Part shown: in pieces, positions 1 to 11,241 of the stretch
How positions within the stretch are numbered: the first letter of the stretch is position 1
How the letters are laid out: each line of letters starts with the position of its first letter
NCBI GenBank assembly: GCA_949752735.1
Contig: OX457036.1
Location: 14,196,516-14,260,515, forward strand
Origin: Lumbricus terrestris
Lineage: Eukaryota > Annelida > Clitellata > Crassiclitellata > Lumbricidae
Length of the DNA stretch: 64,000 nt
Reading direction: 5' to 3'
Notes under the pieces: model-generated
Told to the model about the DNA's origin: nothing
Seen by the model: only the letters and a program-made list of their open reading frames with translations
The model's database searches: none
Translations under genes and position numbers: made by a program

Positions 1-260
1 GAATTCGCGGGTGAAAAATTTCCATTTCTGCCGTCAAAATTTCTGACGACATTTTTTTAGTCATTTGGTCGAAATCTTCTAAAACGGTCCTTTTTCATAT
101 CCGCAAAAATGTCTGGCAAATCTCGTGTATGCCTTACGCTTAATTTGTTTCGGGGGGGGGCTAAAGGGGTAAATCCCCCAAATATTTCATTTCTACGTGA
201 AAAAAATGGATGGCCTTTTTTAGGGGACTTAGCCCCCCTAGCCCCTCTAGCGCCGCTACT
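1..260 (+). mobile_element. hAT-type MITE, 3' end only (cut by window start)
   Basis: The segment ends in CTAGCGCCGCTACTG. This matches the right terminus of the complete MITE at 27684-27972 (CTGGCGCCGCCACTG) and the copy at 53905-54174. It shares their internal wording: C-rich and G-rich runs, GGATGGCCTTTTTT, and 'aaatttctgacgac'. The left terminus lies outside the window. The apparent 104-codon minus-strand ORF here is repeat sequence, not a gene. Confidence 0.7.
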
Positions 261-2943
261 GGTGTTGTAGAGGCGCAACATAAATGGGTAGTTACGATTA
301 GTCATTACGATCACTTCCGTGAAAATCGCTGACTGGTTTCTTTTGTCAATGTTTTTCGTTCGTTTCTCCAATATTTTTTCAAGTTGTATCCTGTAATAAT
401 TAATTAGGCCTATTACTCTTTCACTTCTTCGCTGACAATAATGTTTCTCCCGCCGTCTAGGCGTTTCAGAATAGCCTACCCATTATGATCCTTCGCATTG
501 ATTGAAACTTGACCGATCAATATGATGGCTGGCGAACTGAATTAGGCCTACTGATCTAAATTTTGTGCTCTTACTGGATCGATGCGACAATGATGCGGTA
601 ATTTGTAGCCTACGTGGCAAATTTGCATCACACAGATCCCTCTTGCGGTGAAATTCTAACCGAAACTCACTCTTTTTAGCAGGCATGCTTTCGGTTTTCT
701 GCTGGTCCTGAATAATCGATGGGTGATTTCCATGGTTTCACTTTCCCAATATTATTGATAAAACATAGGCCTAACCATCGATCGTCTGGCATATATAAAC
801 ACGAATCGCTCTATGAACCGCACAGAGTCCGCTAATCAATCCTGCGTTACTACAAGCTGCCACTACTGACCTGAATTACCTTTCTACAGATTCTCGTACG
901 TACACATGTATACTGAAATTGATGATTTCGTTATTTAGGTTGGTTTTGTTTGTGTCATGGCTAAAAGTAGGACATGTCTGCATGATCAGAATATAGGCTA
1001 AGTCAAATCACATCGCTGCATTGTTACAGGCCTGCCTTTCAAATTCACTTGTGCTTGTTTATCGACAAGTCAAACCTTTTTACAAATTAATAACAAATTA
1101 CTCGGCACATAGGCTAATTTAGGCCTAGGCCTGAATGTATATTTCAGTGAAAAAGTTTGTCTGTGTTTAGACTCATGTGAGAGTCAGATTAAGTCCTCCG
1201 CACGCAATAGTAGCTAATTCTAAACTATCCTTTATGCACGTGCATGCACAGGAGTGCGTTTGTTAACTGGTTTTAATAAAGAATATACTTATAGATTTCA
1301 CTTAGTTCAGCTCTGACCTTGCAAATGACATTAATTGAATTAGTCTTACTGACAAACTCACACGTAGGTCGAACCAATTAATTATCATGCTCTAATACCG
1401 TACTGTAACTAACTTCTGGTAAGTAAGCTTATAGGCAACACCATATACAATCTTTCTGCACGTCCTGCTATTCTTTTTTCTCTCACTTCCTTTTGCTGTC
1501 AGACCTTTTTTCGTTCTTTCTAGATTTAACTTATTCATCACCAGCTTCTAACTACCCTCAGCAATGTCAGCATACATGTATGTAGCGTCTCTAACTCTAA
1601 GAGTTTCCAAACAATAATGGTATAAAATAATTCATAGCAGTGTGAGTGAATTATTCTCCACATATGACATCGAATCGTATATCAACCTGCTTCCGAAAGT
1701 GTCGTCAAAATGAACAAACATCCACCGTCTGTCTCTATTCCGTTTGCCGTTGAACGGCGTTGATCGACAGATACTTGAGAGACTGTTCTTCAGAACACAG
1801 CGCATGGGTTACCTGTCTTCAGGTACTGCAGCAGTTACAGTGCGAGTCATTTTGTCTCAATATCGACTATACTGTATGCGGACTATAGTCTGGATTGATA
1901 TCCACGTCCTTCGAGGCCTTTTCCTCCAAAGAACAACCGTAGTCCAGGTCTCAGGACACGAATGCACATTTTTAAACTTCTGTGCAAAGATGATCAGAAC
2001 TTAGTCTCAATGGCTCTTTACATAAGCATTATACTAAGGCATAACTAACGATTCAACCCAACAACTGTTTGCTCCGTCTTGCTTTCTTATAGTATTCTTT
2101 GTCTTTCTCAATGTACCAGGCTGCGGTTTGCCAACCTGTTTTCGCACAACAAGCTAATATACTTAGACCCACATTAGATAACAGAAGCACACTTAATCAC
2201 AGCAGATATTTCGACAGCCACAGTTAAAACATTCCTTCATCCACACAGCAGTAAAATTGCTACAGAAGCAGAAATCAGCTCGAAGCCACCGCATTGAAAC
2301 TGATCAGACCCTCGATTTAACTCTTAACCCCGCTGTGTCGGCTAAGCAATTGCTCGCCACTGAGCCTCAAACAGGCATATTACCTACCGACTCCTCATTC
2401 CGAAGCTATTCAGTGCAAATTTGAATTGAGAGGTATGTAAGTGTGTATATCATGACAAAATATGCACAAAGGCATAACTCTAAACAATTAGCCTACTGCA
2501 ACACCTTTTACACTTAATCGCTTAAAAATCTCTGCCCACTACACAGCTATCATAAGAATTGTTCGTTGAGACTAATAATTAGTAAACGTTAAACCGACGT
2601 CATTTATTATACATAACTAGAAAAGTCTGCAGCTAAAATCTCTCCCAATCACTCAGATTGTGATAGCTGCTTCTAATAAATTCAGAGTGGACAAGCGACA
2701 TCATATTCAAAGTTTTTGGTACAAGTATAGAACTGTAGCATCGAACTGCACGAGAAGACCGATGAAGCCTGCAACACACATCTGCCTCCCTGTCAACGGT
2801 ACGCCCTCGTAGATGTTACAGCCCGCAGCGTTCAGACATCCATTTGGCCACCAGTGTTCGATTCTGTTCAGGTTATGCACTTGATGATTGGTCGAACACA
2901 AGTGACTTTACTCGTATAACTCTGCGACTCTGGTTCAGTTAGC
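261..2943. other. non-coding stretch, no gene seen
   Basis: AT-rich sequence with short, unconvincing ORFs on both strands and several TAGGCCTA words. I see no domain, splice structure or repeat that I can name. Confidence 0.6.
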
Positions 2944-3091
2944 TGCTAGATCAGTGATTCCCAACCTTTTTTGGCTTGCGGCACACTAAGAAAGAATAAA
3001 AAAAATTTGCGGCACACTTAATAATAATTATTCTTTTTTATCGAGTTGTCACTATTATTTAAATAATATTCTAATTTTAATGTTCTTATTG

Positions 3092-3462
3092 CAGGGGCGG
3101 ATCCAGGGGGCCAATCCAGCCATGGATTCACATTTAGAAATCTCTTTATTTTTTCAACTATTCTGGCACGGAAAGTTAATGTGGCCACCCCCATGAGCGC
3201 TTTCGTAGGCCTCCCCACGCCCCACGAGGTCCGTGCAGGGGCTTAAGAACACTATACAACTAAAAAAGGTCATCAACTATTTTGGCGGATAAAATGGTAG
3301 GTTTTTGTTGAGAATTTGGCAATTGACTAAGAAAGGTCATCAACTATTTTGGCGGATATGGTATCCTTTTTGTTGGGAATCCAGCAAATCGAAATTCTTT
3401 CGCTGCCCCCAAGACCTAAAATTTTGGGCCCCACCCCTTTGAAATTTCTGTATCCGCCCTTG
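3092..3462. mobile_element. small MITE nested in the hAT element
   Basis: It begins CAGGGGCGGATCCAGG and ends TGTATCCGCCCTTG, an imperfect terminal inverted repeat. The flanks CTTATTG (3085-3091) and TTTATTG (3463-3469) look like a TSD with one mismatch. Two internal copies of 'ggtcatcaactattttggcgga' lie about 70 bp apart. The terminal wording resembles the hAT-like element at 50210-51611. Confidence 0.65.
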
Positions 3463-3489
3463 TTTATTGTATAATAATAGTACTCTAGT

Positions 3490-3940
3490 GAGTCTAGTCA
3501 AATCGAGGCTCCAGAGACGACAATTATACTCGCATCTCATCGTCAATTCTAAGAAGTCTCTCCATCTTTTTACACTTGATTTTAGTTCAGGCTGAAAATC
3601 TAAATTCACAAAACCACGAAAATGCAACTGGCAGAAGAATTTTGACTGCTCTTGGGCTGATCGAAGGGTAAAATTATGATTTCTGAATGGAAAGCAAAAC
3701 TCATCCAAACTCTTTTCGGAAAATGTTGATTGAATTTAATTTAATTACAACTTTTAATTTTTTACATTTCGTAAATCAATGAGCTGTTCTTCATCCTCGG
3801 TTGTAAGATTTGTTGTTTCGCCGATTACGAATGGCCTGATTACCCAGTCAAAATTGTTGATTGCAAGCGAAGGGAAGTAATGTTGTACTGCTGGTTGTAG
3901 GCCTATCAATGGGTTTAGTATTTTAGGTGAAATTTTCTTT
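3490..3940 (-). pseudogene. hAT transposase, C-terminal remnant
   Basis: Reading from 3940 down, minus-strand fragments in shifting frames resemble the C-terminal part of hAT transposases of the ZBED5/SCAND3-like group. The first is FPSLAINNFDWVIRPF followed by LTTEDEEQLIDLR. Then comes AVKILLPVAFSWFCEFRFSA, then IKCKKMERLLRIDDEMRV and LSSLEPRFD. In functional relatives the block around 'TTYLCE.GFSAL..IK.K.RNRL' is part of the dimerisation/catalytic C-terminus. Here it carries stops and at least two frameshifts, so it is dead. The upstream part is cut at 3941, exactly where the piggyBac-like element starts, so the insertion disrupted the gene. Assignment is by motif recognition only. Confidence 0.75.
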
Positions 3941-3944
3941 TTAA

Positions 3945-5034
3945 CCCTTAAACGACCACCGTGCACTAAAGTGTACTAGGGGGGTGACGACCAGCGTGCA
4001 GTAAAGTGTAGTAACCGCATGCTATTACAATGACGTTTACAGACCTATCAAAAGCATTATATTTTTGGAACTTTGCGTAATTTAGTCCATGGTAATATAA
4101 ATAAGCATAGATATATGTGGAAGATATATTTAGAAAGGGAACCTAAACGCGTCATTTGACCAATGAAAACGGACATTTGAATCAACACAGTGACAAAATG
4201 GCAGCCCGTGCGGTTGAATAGATTCGAGAATAAACTCGCCGTTTCCGTGAAGAATTAGATTAAAATGACAACTGTCTTGATAAATCTGACAATTAAAAAT
4301 CATTTGCTATTTCTGGTAACGAAAATAAAATGCATTTGGACAGAGTTAATGATAACTTTCACTCGAGGTCACGGATGGCTTTCGGCACGCGTTGTCTAGC
4401 GCAAAAGTGGGATGGAAATTAGAGACGGGCGAGCTATTCTGGCAAATTATAGCTAGATTATCTGGTTTCACCCGTAACTGTTGAAAAGTATATTGGAAGA
4501 GGAGATGAAATGCTGAAGAATGCTGTTGAAATCATGTATTTTTGAGAAAAACCGAACAAGATATGACGAGCGTAACATAGCTGATATTTCGCGTGTTTCC
4601 CCTTATTTCTCCGCCGATATCGACTATGGTCTAATTACTAAATAAATTATAACTCCATCATTTATGAATGTATCTTTACAATGTTTTTTGCGTTTTGTCT
4701 AGCTTTAATTGCTGCACATTTTCTACGTTCACATTACACATGTTGCCACTGAAAATATTTTTATATTTGTCCTTGAACATAGAAAATTTAAAAAATTGGG
4801 GTGGGGTACATTTGGGGGCAGCTTTGAGTACCCCCACAACTTTATTGTCCAATTCTGGACGGATGGATGGGGAGAGGATATAAAATGCTAAAGAACGATA
4901 TTTACATTATGCATAAGGGTCAAGAATTGACTGAGATACCACATGTACAATATTGTCTACTGTATAGCTGATATACGCCAAAATCGCTGGTCGTCGAGCC
5001 CTAGGTGATAAAATTTTTGCTGGTCGTTAAAGGG
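3945..5034. mobile_element. piggyBac-like element with TTAA target duplication
   Basis: TTAA lies at 3941-3944 and again at 5035-5038. Between them the ends read CCCTTAAACGACCA and TGGTCGTTAAAGGG, an inverted repeat beginning CCC(T). TTAA targets and CCC-starting termini are diagnostic of piggyBac. A second GACGACCAGCGTGCA block near the left end matches CGCTGGTCGTCGAG near the right. No transposase motif is readable in its 1.09 kb, so it is non-autonomous. It sits inside the hAT transposase remnant. Confidence 0.85.
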
Positions 5035-5284
5035 TTAAACCGAGATTCATTGACCGTGGGAAAACAATCAAGAATTTCCCTTGGAGATCTTAACCTGAAA
5101 CAGTGTTAGAGATTAAGACCAACTCACTTATGTTTTGATGTTGCAGTGATGATGTTTTCTGGTGTTTTGTTTGGATTCATTATTAATTAATAACAAATTA
5201 GAATTTTTCCCGCGGCACACTTGCAAAGTTCTCGCGGCACACTAGTGTGCCGCGGCACACAGGTTGGGAATCACTGTGCTAGAT

Positions 5285-5700
5285 CGTACGTTGGGTCTAC
5301 AGCGCGTTATGTTGACGGTTCGCATGCCGTCGGTGCTCATCATATACAACAGTTTGTTGCCTACACGCTCCATGTACACTTTTGCAGGGATCTTAAAATT
5401 GATTGCGTTTTCACCAAAGCAAACGAGCAGTAGGCCTATACATATACGACACCCGATCAATTCAGTGAAACACGTATTAGCTGTGGCGAAACCTAGGACC
5501 TATACTATATGATCGCAGTAGAAAAAGTGTCATTTGCTCTGACTCACCGTTATAATCTCGCCAATTCAGAGATTTTCCGGCGTAGCTTACCTGTTTAACT
5601 TCAGTTAATCAGGTAGGGCCTAGACTTGTTTCGATCTTCCGAAATTCTTCTCACATGTACAAGGACCAACCAAAATGACAGTCAGGTTCTGATGATCTGC
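5285..5700. other. non-coding gap
   Basis: This lies between the hAT element and the SINE. I see no gene or repeat. ORFs over 60 codons exist on both strands but overlap the hAT terminus and lack any domain. Confidence 0.5.
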
Positions 5701-5719
5701 CACCAGATATCATGAAAGC

Positions 5720-5940
5720 TCTTGGTGGGGTGCGGTGGTGTAGTGAGTATGATCGTTGCCTTGCAGCCGCAGGGTTGCAGGTTCGAATCCACCTCAAGCC
5801 GCCGCGTAGGGACCTTGGGCAAGTCCTTCACTCGCAATTGCTCCATGGCCTGATACTCCGATGCAGTGTCCGCGCTGTGATCGTGTGCGCCTCTGAGCAG
5901 AGAGTTTGAAGGGGCACTATAGAAATGGATAAATTCAGAA
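5720..5940 (+). mobile_element. CORE-SINE (tRNA head, CORE, L2-like tail)
   Basis: A tRNA-like head has an A-box-like TGGTGTAGTGAGTATGATCG and a B-box GGTTGCAGGTTCGAATCC. It is followed by GACCTTGGGCAAGTCCTTC, which matches the conserved CORE shared by mammalian MIR and other CORE-SINEs. The 3' end (GCGCCTCTGAG, then AAGGGGCACTATAGAAATG) matches the LINE tails at 30430-30520 and 44335-44400. This suggests it is mobilised by that L2-like LINE. ORFs over this stretch are not genes. Confidence 0.8.
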
Positions 5941-5949
5941 TAAACTATA

Positions 5950-6725
5950 CAGGGTGGGCCATAAAAAAGTAACCCCCTACGGTTTTTAGCCCATATCTTG
6001 GCCAAACATACGAATTTTTAAATGAAACTTTACAGTCTTAAAGGCAATTCATATTTACGTACAATGGTCAAATTTCAACAAACTATTTCAAACAGAACAT
6101 AAGTTATATCACTTTTAGCGAGGCCACCCCTCTTTTTTTACGATTCAAAAACGTAACGCAACAAAAAGTAGATATTTGCCAATATCCTGGCCAAAAGTAA
6201 GAATTTCGAAATGAAATTTTACAGGTTTATCGACAGTTCATATTTACATATGTTGGCCAGATTTCATAAAAATATTTCATACGGAACAAAAGTTATATCA
6301 CTTTTAGTGAGGCCACCCTACGTTTTTTGATGATTCAAAAAAGTCAGAAAACGATGGGTGGCCTCACTAAAAGTGGTATAACTTTTGTTGGGTTTGAAAT
6401 ATTTTGATGAAATCTGGTTATCATTTGTAAATATGAATTGTCTTTAATCCTGTAAAATTTCATTATGATATTCTTACTTCTGACCAAGATATTAGCAAAA
6501 AACTAATTTTTCTTGCGTTTCGTTTTTGAATTGTCAAAAAACGAGGGGTGGCCTCGCTAAAAGTGATATAACTTTTGTTCTGTTTGAAATATTTTGTTGA
6601 AATTTGACCATTGTACGTAAATATGAATTGCCTTTAAGACTGTAAAGTTTCATTTAAAAATTCTTATGTTTGGCCAAGATATGGGATAAAACCCGTAGGG
6701 GGTTACTTTTTTATGGCCCACCCTG
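5950..6725. mobile_element. Tc1/mariner-type foldback MITE (near-complete palindrome)
   Basis: The ends CAGGGTGGGCCATAAAAAAG and its inverse are flanked by TA on both sides. The element is an inverted repeat almost to its centre (about 6340). Each arm contains two diverged copies of a module carrying 'aaaagttatatcactttta' and 'gaggccaccc'. The same modules occur in the element at 46695-47841, which retains a transposase C-terminal fragment. That supports assignment to Tc1/mariner. Confidence 0.88.
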
Positions 6726-6727
6726 TA

Positions 6728-7567
6728 AATCCAGATATAAGGAAGACCTCTAAAATGGAATTTGTACCCTGTAGGGCACACGCGGATATTATCGGATAGC
6801 CTATAGCGGTAATGCATGCCCATTTAAACGGGAAACTTATCCAACGGACACTTTCAATGCAATCAAATTTTATAAACTTCTCGTTTGCATCGAAACATGA
6901 AACCGCGTAAACGCACATAATTTATACACTACAAAACGGAATGTACTCTTTGACGCCTATTGGATTATACGCAAAGCATAGGCTATGTTTTATACGTATA
7001 GGTCTGTGTAAGTGTTCTTATTGGATGTGCTTGTGCGCACGTGCACATGTATAGGCGATATAATTATGCTATAGGCCCATAGGCCTAAATGTATAGGCCT
7101 ATCTCAAGACACCGAATATTCATGCGTCACTTTTTAAGTAGCGTATTTATACCCACCGTGTGCCTGCATGCTGGTGTACTGCATGATAAAGAAAAACACG
7201 GGCAGTTTTATTACCTATTAATTATCTAGGCTATATAGGCTAATAATTATCTATGGTAATATCATTGCCTATATCATGCTGGCTACCTGGTAGCCTACTT
7301 GAGTACAGTAATAGTGCAACTACATGTACAAACCTGCAGCCGAAATGTAGTGAATAATGAGCTAAACTAAGTTCGGGGCATTTTTTTATTCATCAAGGAA
7401 GGAGGTTGGGGCTTTTGGCCTATGTGTAAGAAATTAATGGTTTTACTGTGGACCGTTGTACCACTTTTACTTCCTCTTGCTTGCCTAGTTAAGTATTTAC
7501 TGCAGGCCTACTGTGTGTAGCAGACATTCGCGACAAGTTTTGTGGTGAGAACTTTTAATTTTAATTT
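6728..7567. other. non-coding, TAGGCCTA-rich
   Basis: No gene was seen. The word TAGGCCTA and relatives (ataggcctat) are dense around 7070-7100, and several CTATAGGC variants are present. Confidence 0.5.
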
Positions 7568-8945
7568 TAATTGATAAATTGTATCGTTATGGCATAAGAG
7601 GTATTGCTCTAACATGGATTATGAGTTATCTAAGTAACCGATATCAACAGGTTGTGATTGACAATGCCATATCAGAAATGTGTCCTCTAACTTGTGGAGT
7701 TCCCCAGGGCTCTGTTCTTGGCCCTTTGTTGTTTCTGTTGTATATAAATGATATTTGGGAGTGTTCTAATATTATGCTACTAATTTTGTTTGCTGATGAC
7801 ACGTCGGCTTTTATTTCTGGGGAAAATCTTGAAACTTTGTCAAATATTATAAACAATGAATTAATTATTTTATCAAAGTGGTTTAAGGCTAATAAATTAT
7901 CTGTAAACTTAAAGAAAACAAATTGCATTGTGTTTTGTGGTATAAGGAAAAAGGCACCTCTGAAAACTCTTGAGATTAAAATGGATGATATAAACTTAGA
8001 TAATGTTCCGTCTGCTAAATTTTTGGGTGTAATTATTGATAAAAATCTTAGATGGGCGGATCATATACGCGTTGTAGAAAATAAAATTGCCAAATCTATA
8101 GGGATACTTTACAAGTTGAAAAAAATACTTGAAAAATCAGTATTATTACTTTTATACTCCAGTTTAATTTTGCCATACTTGCAGTACTGCACACTGGTGT
8201 GGGCTGGAGGCTATGTATCTAAGTTGAAAAAGTGTCGATTTTACAAAAACGAGCATTAAGGGGCATCAGTGGTGTTGATAGACTACACAGATCTTCTGTC
8301 TTATTTAAGCAGTATGGATTGCTAAAACTTTCTGATATTTATCACATGCAATTGGTTGTTTTCATGCATCGTCATCGTCATGGAATGCTTCCTAAGCGTT
8401 TTAATGCCTGCTTTAGTACCAAGGATCAACTGCATCAGTATGAAACTCGCTCAAGGACCGATTATCAGTCCTTTGTCTGTAGGTCAAATACCCGTCTACA
8501 TTCAGCATTGGTATATGGCCCGAAGCTTTGGAACTCGTTACCTACTAAATTTAAGGCTATTGACTCGCTAGCAACATTTACTAAAAGCTATAAACAGTTC
8601 TTGTTATCCTGCTACTAATTAAGTTTTTGTTTTATTTTTGTTGTTTTGTTTTATTTTTTTTATTTTTCCTGTTTCGCCAATTATATAATAAATAGGAATA
8701 TTATAAATATGAATGATGTCTTCAGTAGGAATATGACACAAGTTATAGTATTAAATACTTGTCATTGACGGTTAAAAATTACGTATATTCTTTATATTAT
8801 AATGTAAGGTGGACTCGTTAAGCTCACTTGAGCTTTTTTCCCCTTCCAGACAGAATGTGGGATAAATTGAATAATTTTCTTTTATGCAATGATGTGTAAT
8901 ATTATGTATTGTGTGAAAATAAATGAACTTGAACTTGATGAAGAA
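7568..8945 (+). mobile_element. non-LTR retrotransposon, 5'-truncated 3' half
   Basis: It starts inside the reverse transcriptase and runs through the RT C-terminus and 3' UTR. It ends in an AATAAATGAACTTGAACTTGA-type tail, as seen in many CR1/Rex1/Daphne-like LINEs. The left border abuts a TTTTAA repeat. Truncation at the 5' end is the usual outcome of target-primed reverse transcription. Confidence 0.9.
7570..8618 (+). pseudogene. LINE reverse transcriptase (C-terminal half, frameshifted)
   Basis: Two overlapping frames make one protein. The first (to about 8235) has the RT core: GVPQGSVLGPLLFLLYINDI (finger/palm), the catalytic LFADDTSAF with the two metal-binding aspartates, then SKWFKANKLSVNLKKTN and FLGVIIDKNLRW (thumb). 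The second frame, from about 8232, continues with LQKRALRGISG and GPKLWNSLP, the usual C-terminal motifs of Jockey/CR1-group LINEs, and stops at 8618. One frameshift near 8228-8236 (run of A in 'ttgaaaaagtg') separates them. The endonuclease and N-terminal RT are missing. Few other lesions suggest a fairly young insertion. The strand and domain call is secure; the clade is not. Confidence 0.92.
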
Positions 8946-10170
8946 CTGACTTCTGAGTTCCCGAGTTCTAACTAATTATAATATTGAATTGAAGAACGAG
9001 CTACTGTGACAACTTCATCGTGCTTAAGCTTATAAGTTATAACTCCTTAGCCTATAGGGGAAGAGCGACCAAGGCGTGTCTGTTCAATACAAAGCGGTTA
9101 GGCTTGCAGAGAGGGAAACGAGTTAGTATATGCATGCATGCTTCTAAGTTCAGCCGTGTATATGCCTACCTGTATATTGTTTGTATACTTATATATTCGT
9201 GTATGTATACTAGACATGCATGTAGGCCCCTATCTGTGCGTGCATGCATGTAGGCGGCAGGCCCCTATCTGTGCGTGCATGCATGTATACATGTAGGTCG
9301 GTATAGGTATGCATAAATGTAGCCTATTAGGACATTATTTTTATTATAGCAAATTTTAGGTAACTTTCGTAAGTATGATACATGGCATGCGCATTGTATG
9401 CATTGTCTGTTTTATGAATGTGCATTAATGTTGTATTTATGTATGTATATATGCACGTATGCATGTATGTATGCGTGCATGTATGTGTGGATGTATGTAT
9501 GTATGAACGTATGCATATGGGTAAATGGATAACTACATGTATGTTTAAATTGGACTGCCTCGAGGTTTTTGGGCCCATTATAGATGAGCTACTATTCGGT
9601 AAAAACCAATAGCCGGTGGATACAGAATCCGTCTAAATATAGACAAAACATTTCTGTGTAACATGTTTCCGAACACAATCGATGACCAATTATCATGCAC
9701 GTGATTGCCAACCGCAGTCAACGCAGTGAAATAGTCACGAATTAACCAGGACGCAATAGTTATTGTTGAGTAAACGTAGAATTAGTGCGTCAGAGAAAGA
9801 GACAGTTGGAGACAACGAGACAGCGAGACATAATGATGGGAATGAGAGGTTATTGCGTCAGCGGATCAAAAGAGTCAACGCGGATGTGACGAATCGAAAG
9901 ACTCATTACGTATTTTCTAGTTTGCGGTATGCCTGCGCGCTGGAGAATGAAGGCATAGTTATAATTAGACTCTATATAGGCTATATAGAGTGAAAACTAG
10001 TTTATTAGACAGACTTGTATTCATGCATTTGTTCAGTGTACACGGTTTACAGCGTATAGTGAGTAATTAAAAAGTGTGAAGACTGAATTCACGAAAGAAT
10101 ATTATCTGTGTAAGCCCTATGTACGTGAGGATGTGTTTACATTTTGTCTACGTACGCCCATACATGCATC
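8946..10170. other. non-coding with degenerate TGTA/TGCA repeats
   Basis: 9120-9530 is an imperfect mix of TGTA, TGCA and CATG units with an internal duplication ('tgtaggcccctatctgtgcgtgcatgcatg', about 9230 and 9280). A 76-codon ORF at 9763-9993 has no recognisable feature and I do not call it a gene. Confidence 0.5.
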
Positions 10171-10480
10171 TGTATGTATGTATGTATGTATGTATGTATG
10201 TATGTATGTATGTATGTATGTATGTATGTATGTATGTATGTATGTATGTATGTATGTATGTATGTATGTATGTATGTATGTATGTATGTATGTATGTATG
10301 TATGTATGTATGCATGTGTGTATGTATGTACGTATGTATGCATGTATGTAGGTTTGCATGCATATATATATATTTATGTGTGTATGTATGTATTTATGTA
10401 TAATGTATGTATGTATGAAGGTATGTAAATATGTATGGGTGCATGTATTTATATATATATGCATGTTTATTTGTATGTAT
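10171..10480 (+). repeat. (GTAT)n microsatellite
   Basis: 10171-10312 is an uninterrupted tetranucleotide array of about 35 units. It continues as an interrupted, point-mutated array to about 10480. All Cys-Met-Tyr-Val and His-Thr-Tyr-Ile ORFs over it are translations of the repeat. Confidence 0.97.
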
Positions 10481-11241
10481 GCTAAATGTACCGGTTTTAC
10501 GTAGGCCTATGTATGTATGTTTATTCGCATGACATTGTTTGTAGGTACCGGTATGTTTGTTCGCATATATGCATACATGCGTGTATGCATGTGCATATAT
10601 TTTTCTGTTTTTCAGTCTGTGTTCTATATTGCTGCTCTGTTTTGTTTATAGGTGCAGAAAAGAGGGATCTCGCCGTTTCTCCTTCAATCGCTGTCTCAAC
10701 TTTTACTCACACAGAAGTTGCCGTTAAAGAATTCAATCAATAGAAACAAAATGTCGGCTACAAGGCATCTCAACACCAGCGATAATGATTAGGCCTCATT
10801 CTGGATCAAGTAATCATAAATGCACAAGATCGTTCGGGAAAGGTCCCTGCGAACGACCGGCTACCGTGAAGTCCTGCAGCAGCTGTAGGACTCAGATGCT
10901 CAATTTGGATGAATTTTACTTCATGAGAATACGAATACGACTTTGCAAACGCCTAATCATCGGTTATTTACCGAAACGAATTGTAACTTGGATTTATTAG
11001 CCTACAACTGTGTAGCATTGATCGGTCCAGGTGACAAGAGCTAAACATCCTATAACTTTACTTGCTAATTGCGAACTTTTATAGTCTATTAGTCTATTTA
11101 TTTACCAGCTATTGCTTGGCTTAAAGAATCATATTTTCTTAATTTATTGTATTTTCAAGTTTTGTAAGTGTTTAACAGCAACAGAATACTGTAACTTTTA
11201 ACATTTAACCAACTGTAACCTGTGATAGCATTACTAGCATT
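10481..11241 (+). other. region upstream of the IAP gene
   Basis: This is the presumptive promoter/5' UTR region of the gene starting at 11242. I see no convincing TATA box at a fixed spacing and no 5' UTR exon that can be proved from sequence alone. The ORFs at 10486-10743 and 10785-11000 show no domain. Confidence 0.4.

Larger units (their letters stand above)
2952..5276 (-). mobile_element. hAT DNA transposon (decayed, with nested insertions)
   Basis: The termini CAGTGATTCCCAACCT and AGGTTGGGAATCACTG form a perfect 16-bp inverted repeat. They are flanked by a perfect 8-bp TSD, TGCTAGAT, at 2944-2951 and 5277-5284, which is the hAT hallmark. Subterminal GCGGCACAC motifs occur at both ends, several times near the right end. 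A decayed transposase C-terminus is readable on the minus strand at about 3490-3940. Two further elements have inserted inside (3092-3462 and 3945-5034), so the hAT is the oldest layer of this block. Confidence 0.92.

Noticed and set aside
57..371. 104-codon minus-strand ORF
   Set aside because: Lies across the end of a MITE whose other copies (27684-27972, 53905-54174) do not preserve the frame.
5750..5800. tRNA gene
   Set aside because: Same reasoning: tRNA-like head joined to a CORE and LINE tail.
10117..10464. Long ORFs on both strands of Met-Tyr-Val-Cys or His-Thr-Tyr-Ile repeats
   Set aside because: Translations of the (GTAT)n microsatellite. The same applies to 57994-58558.
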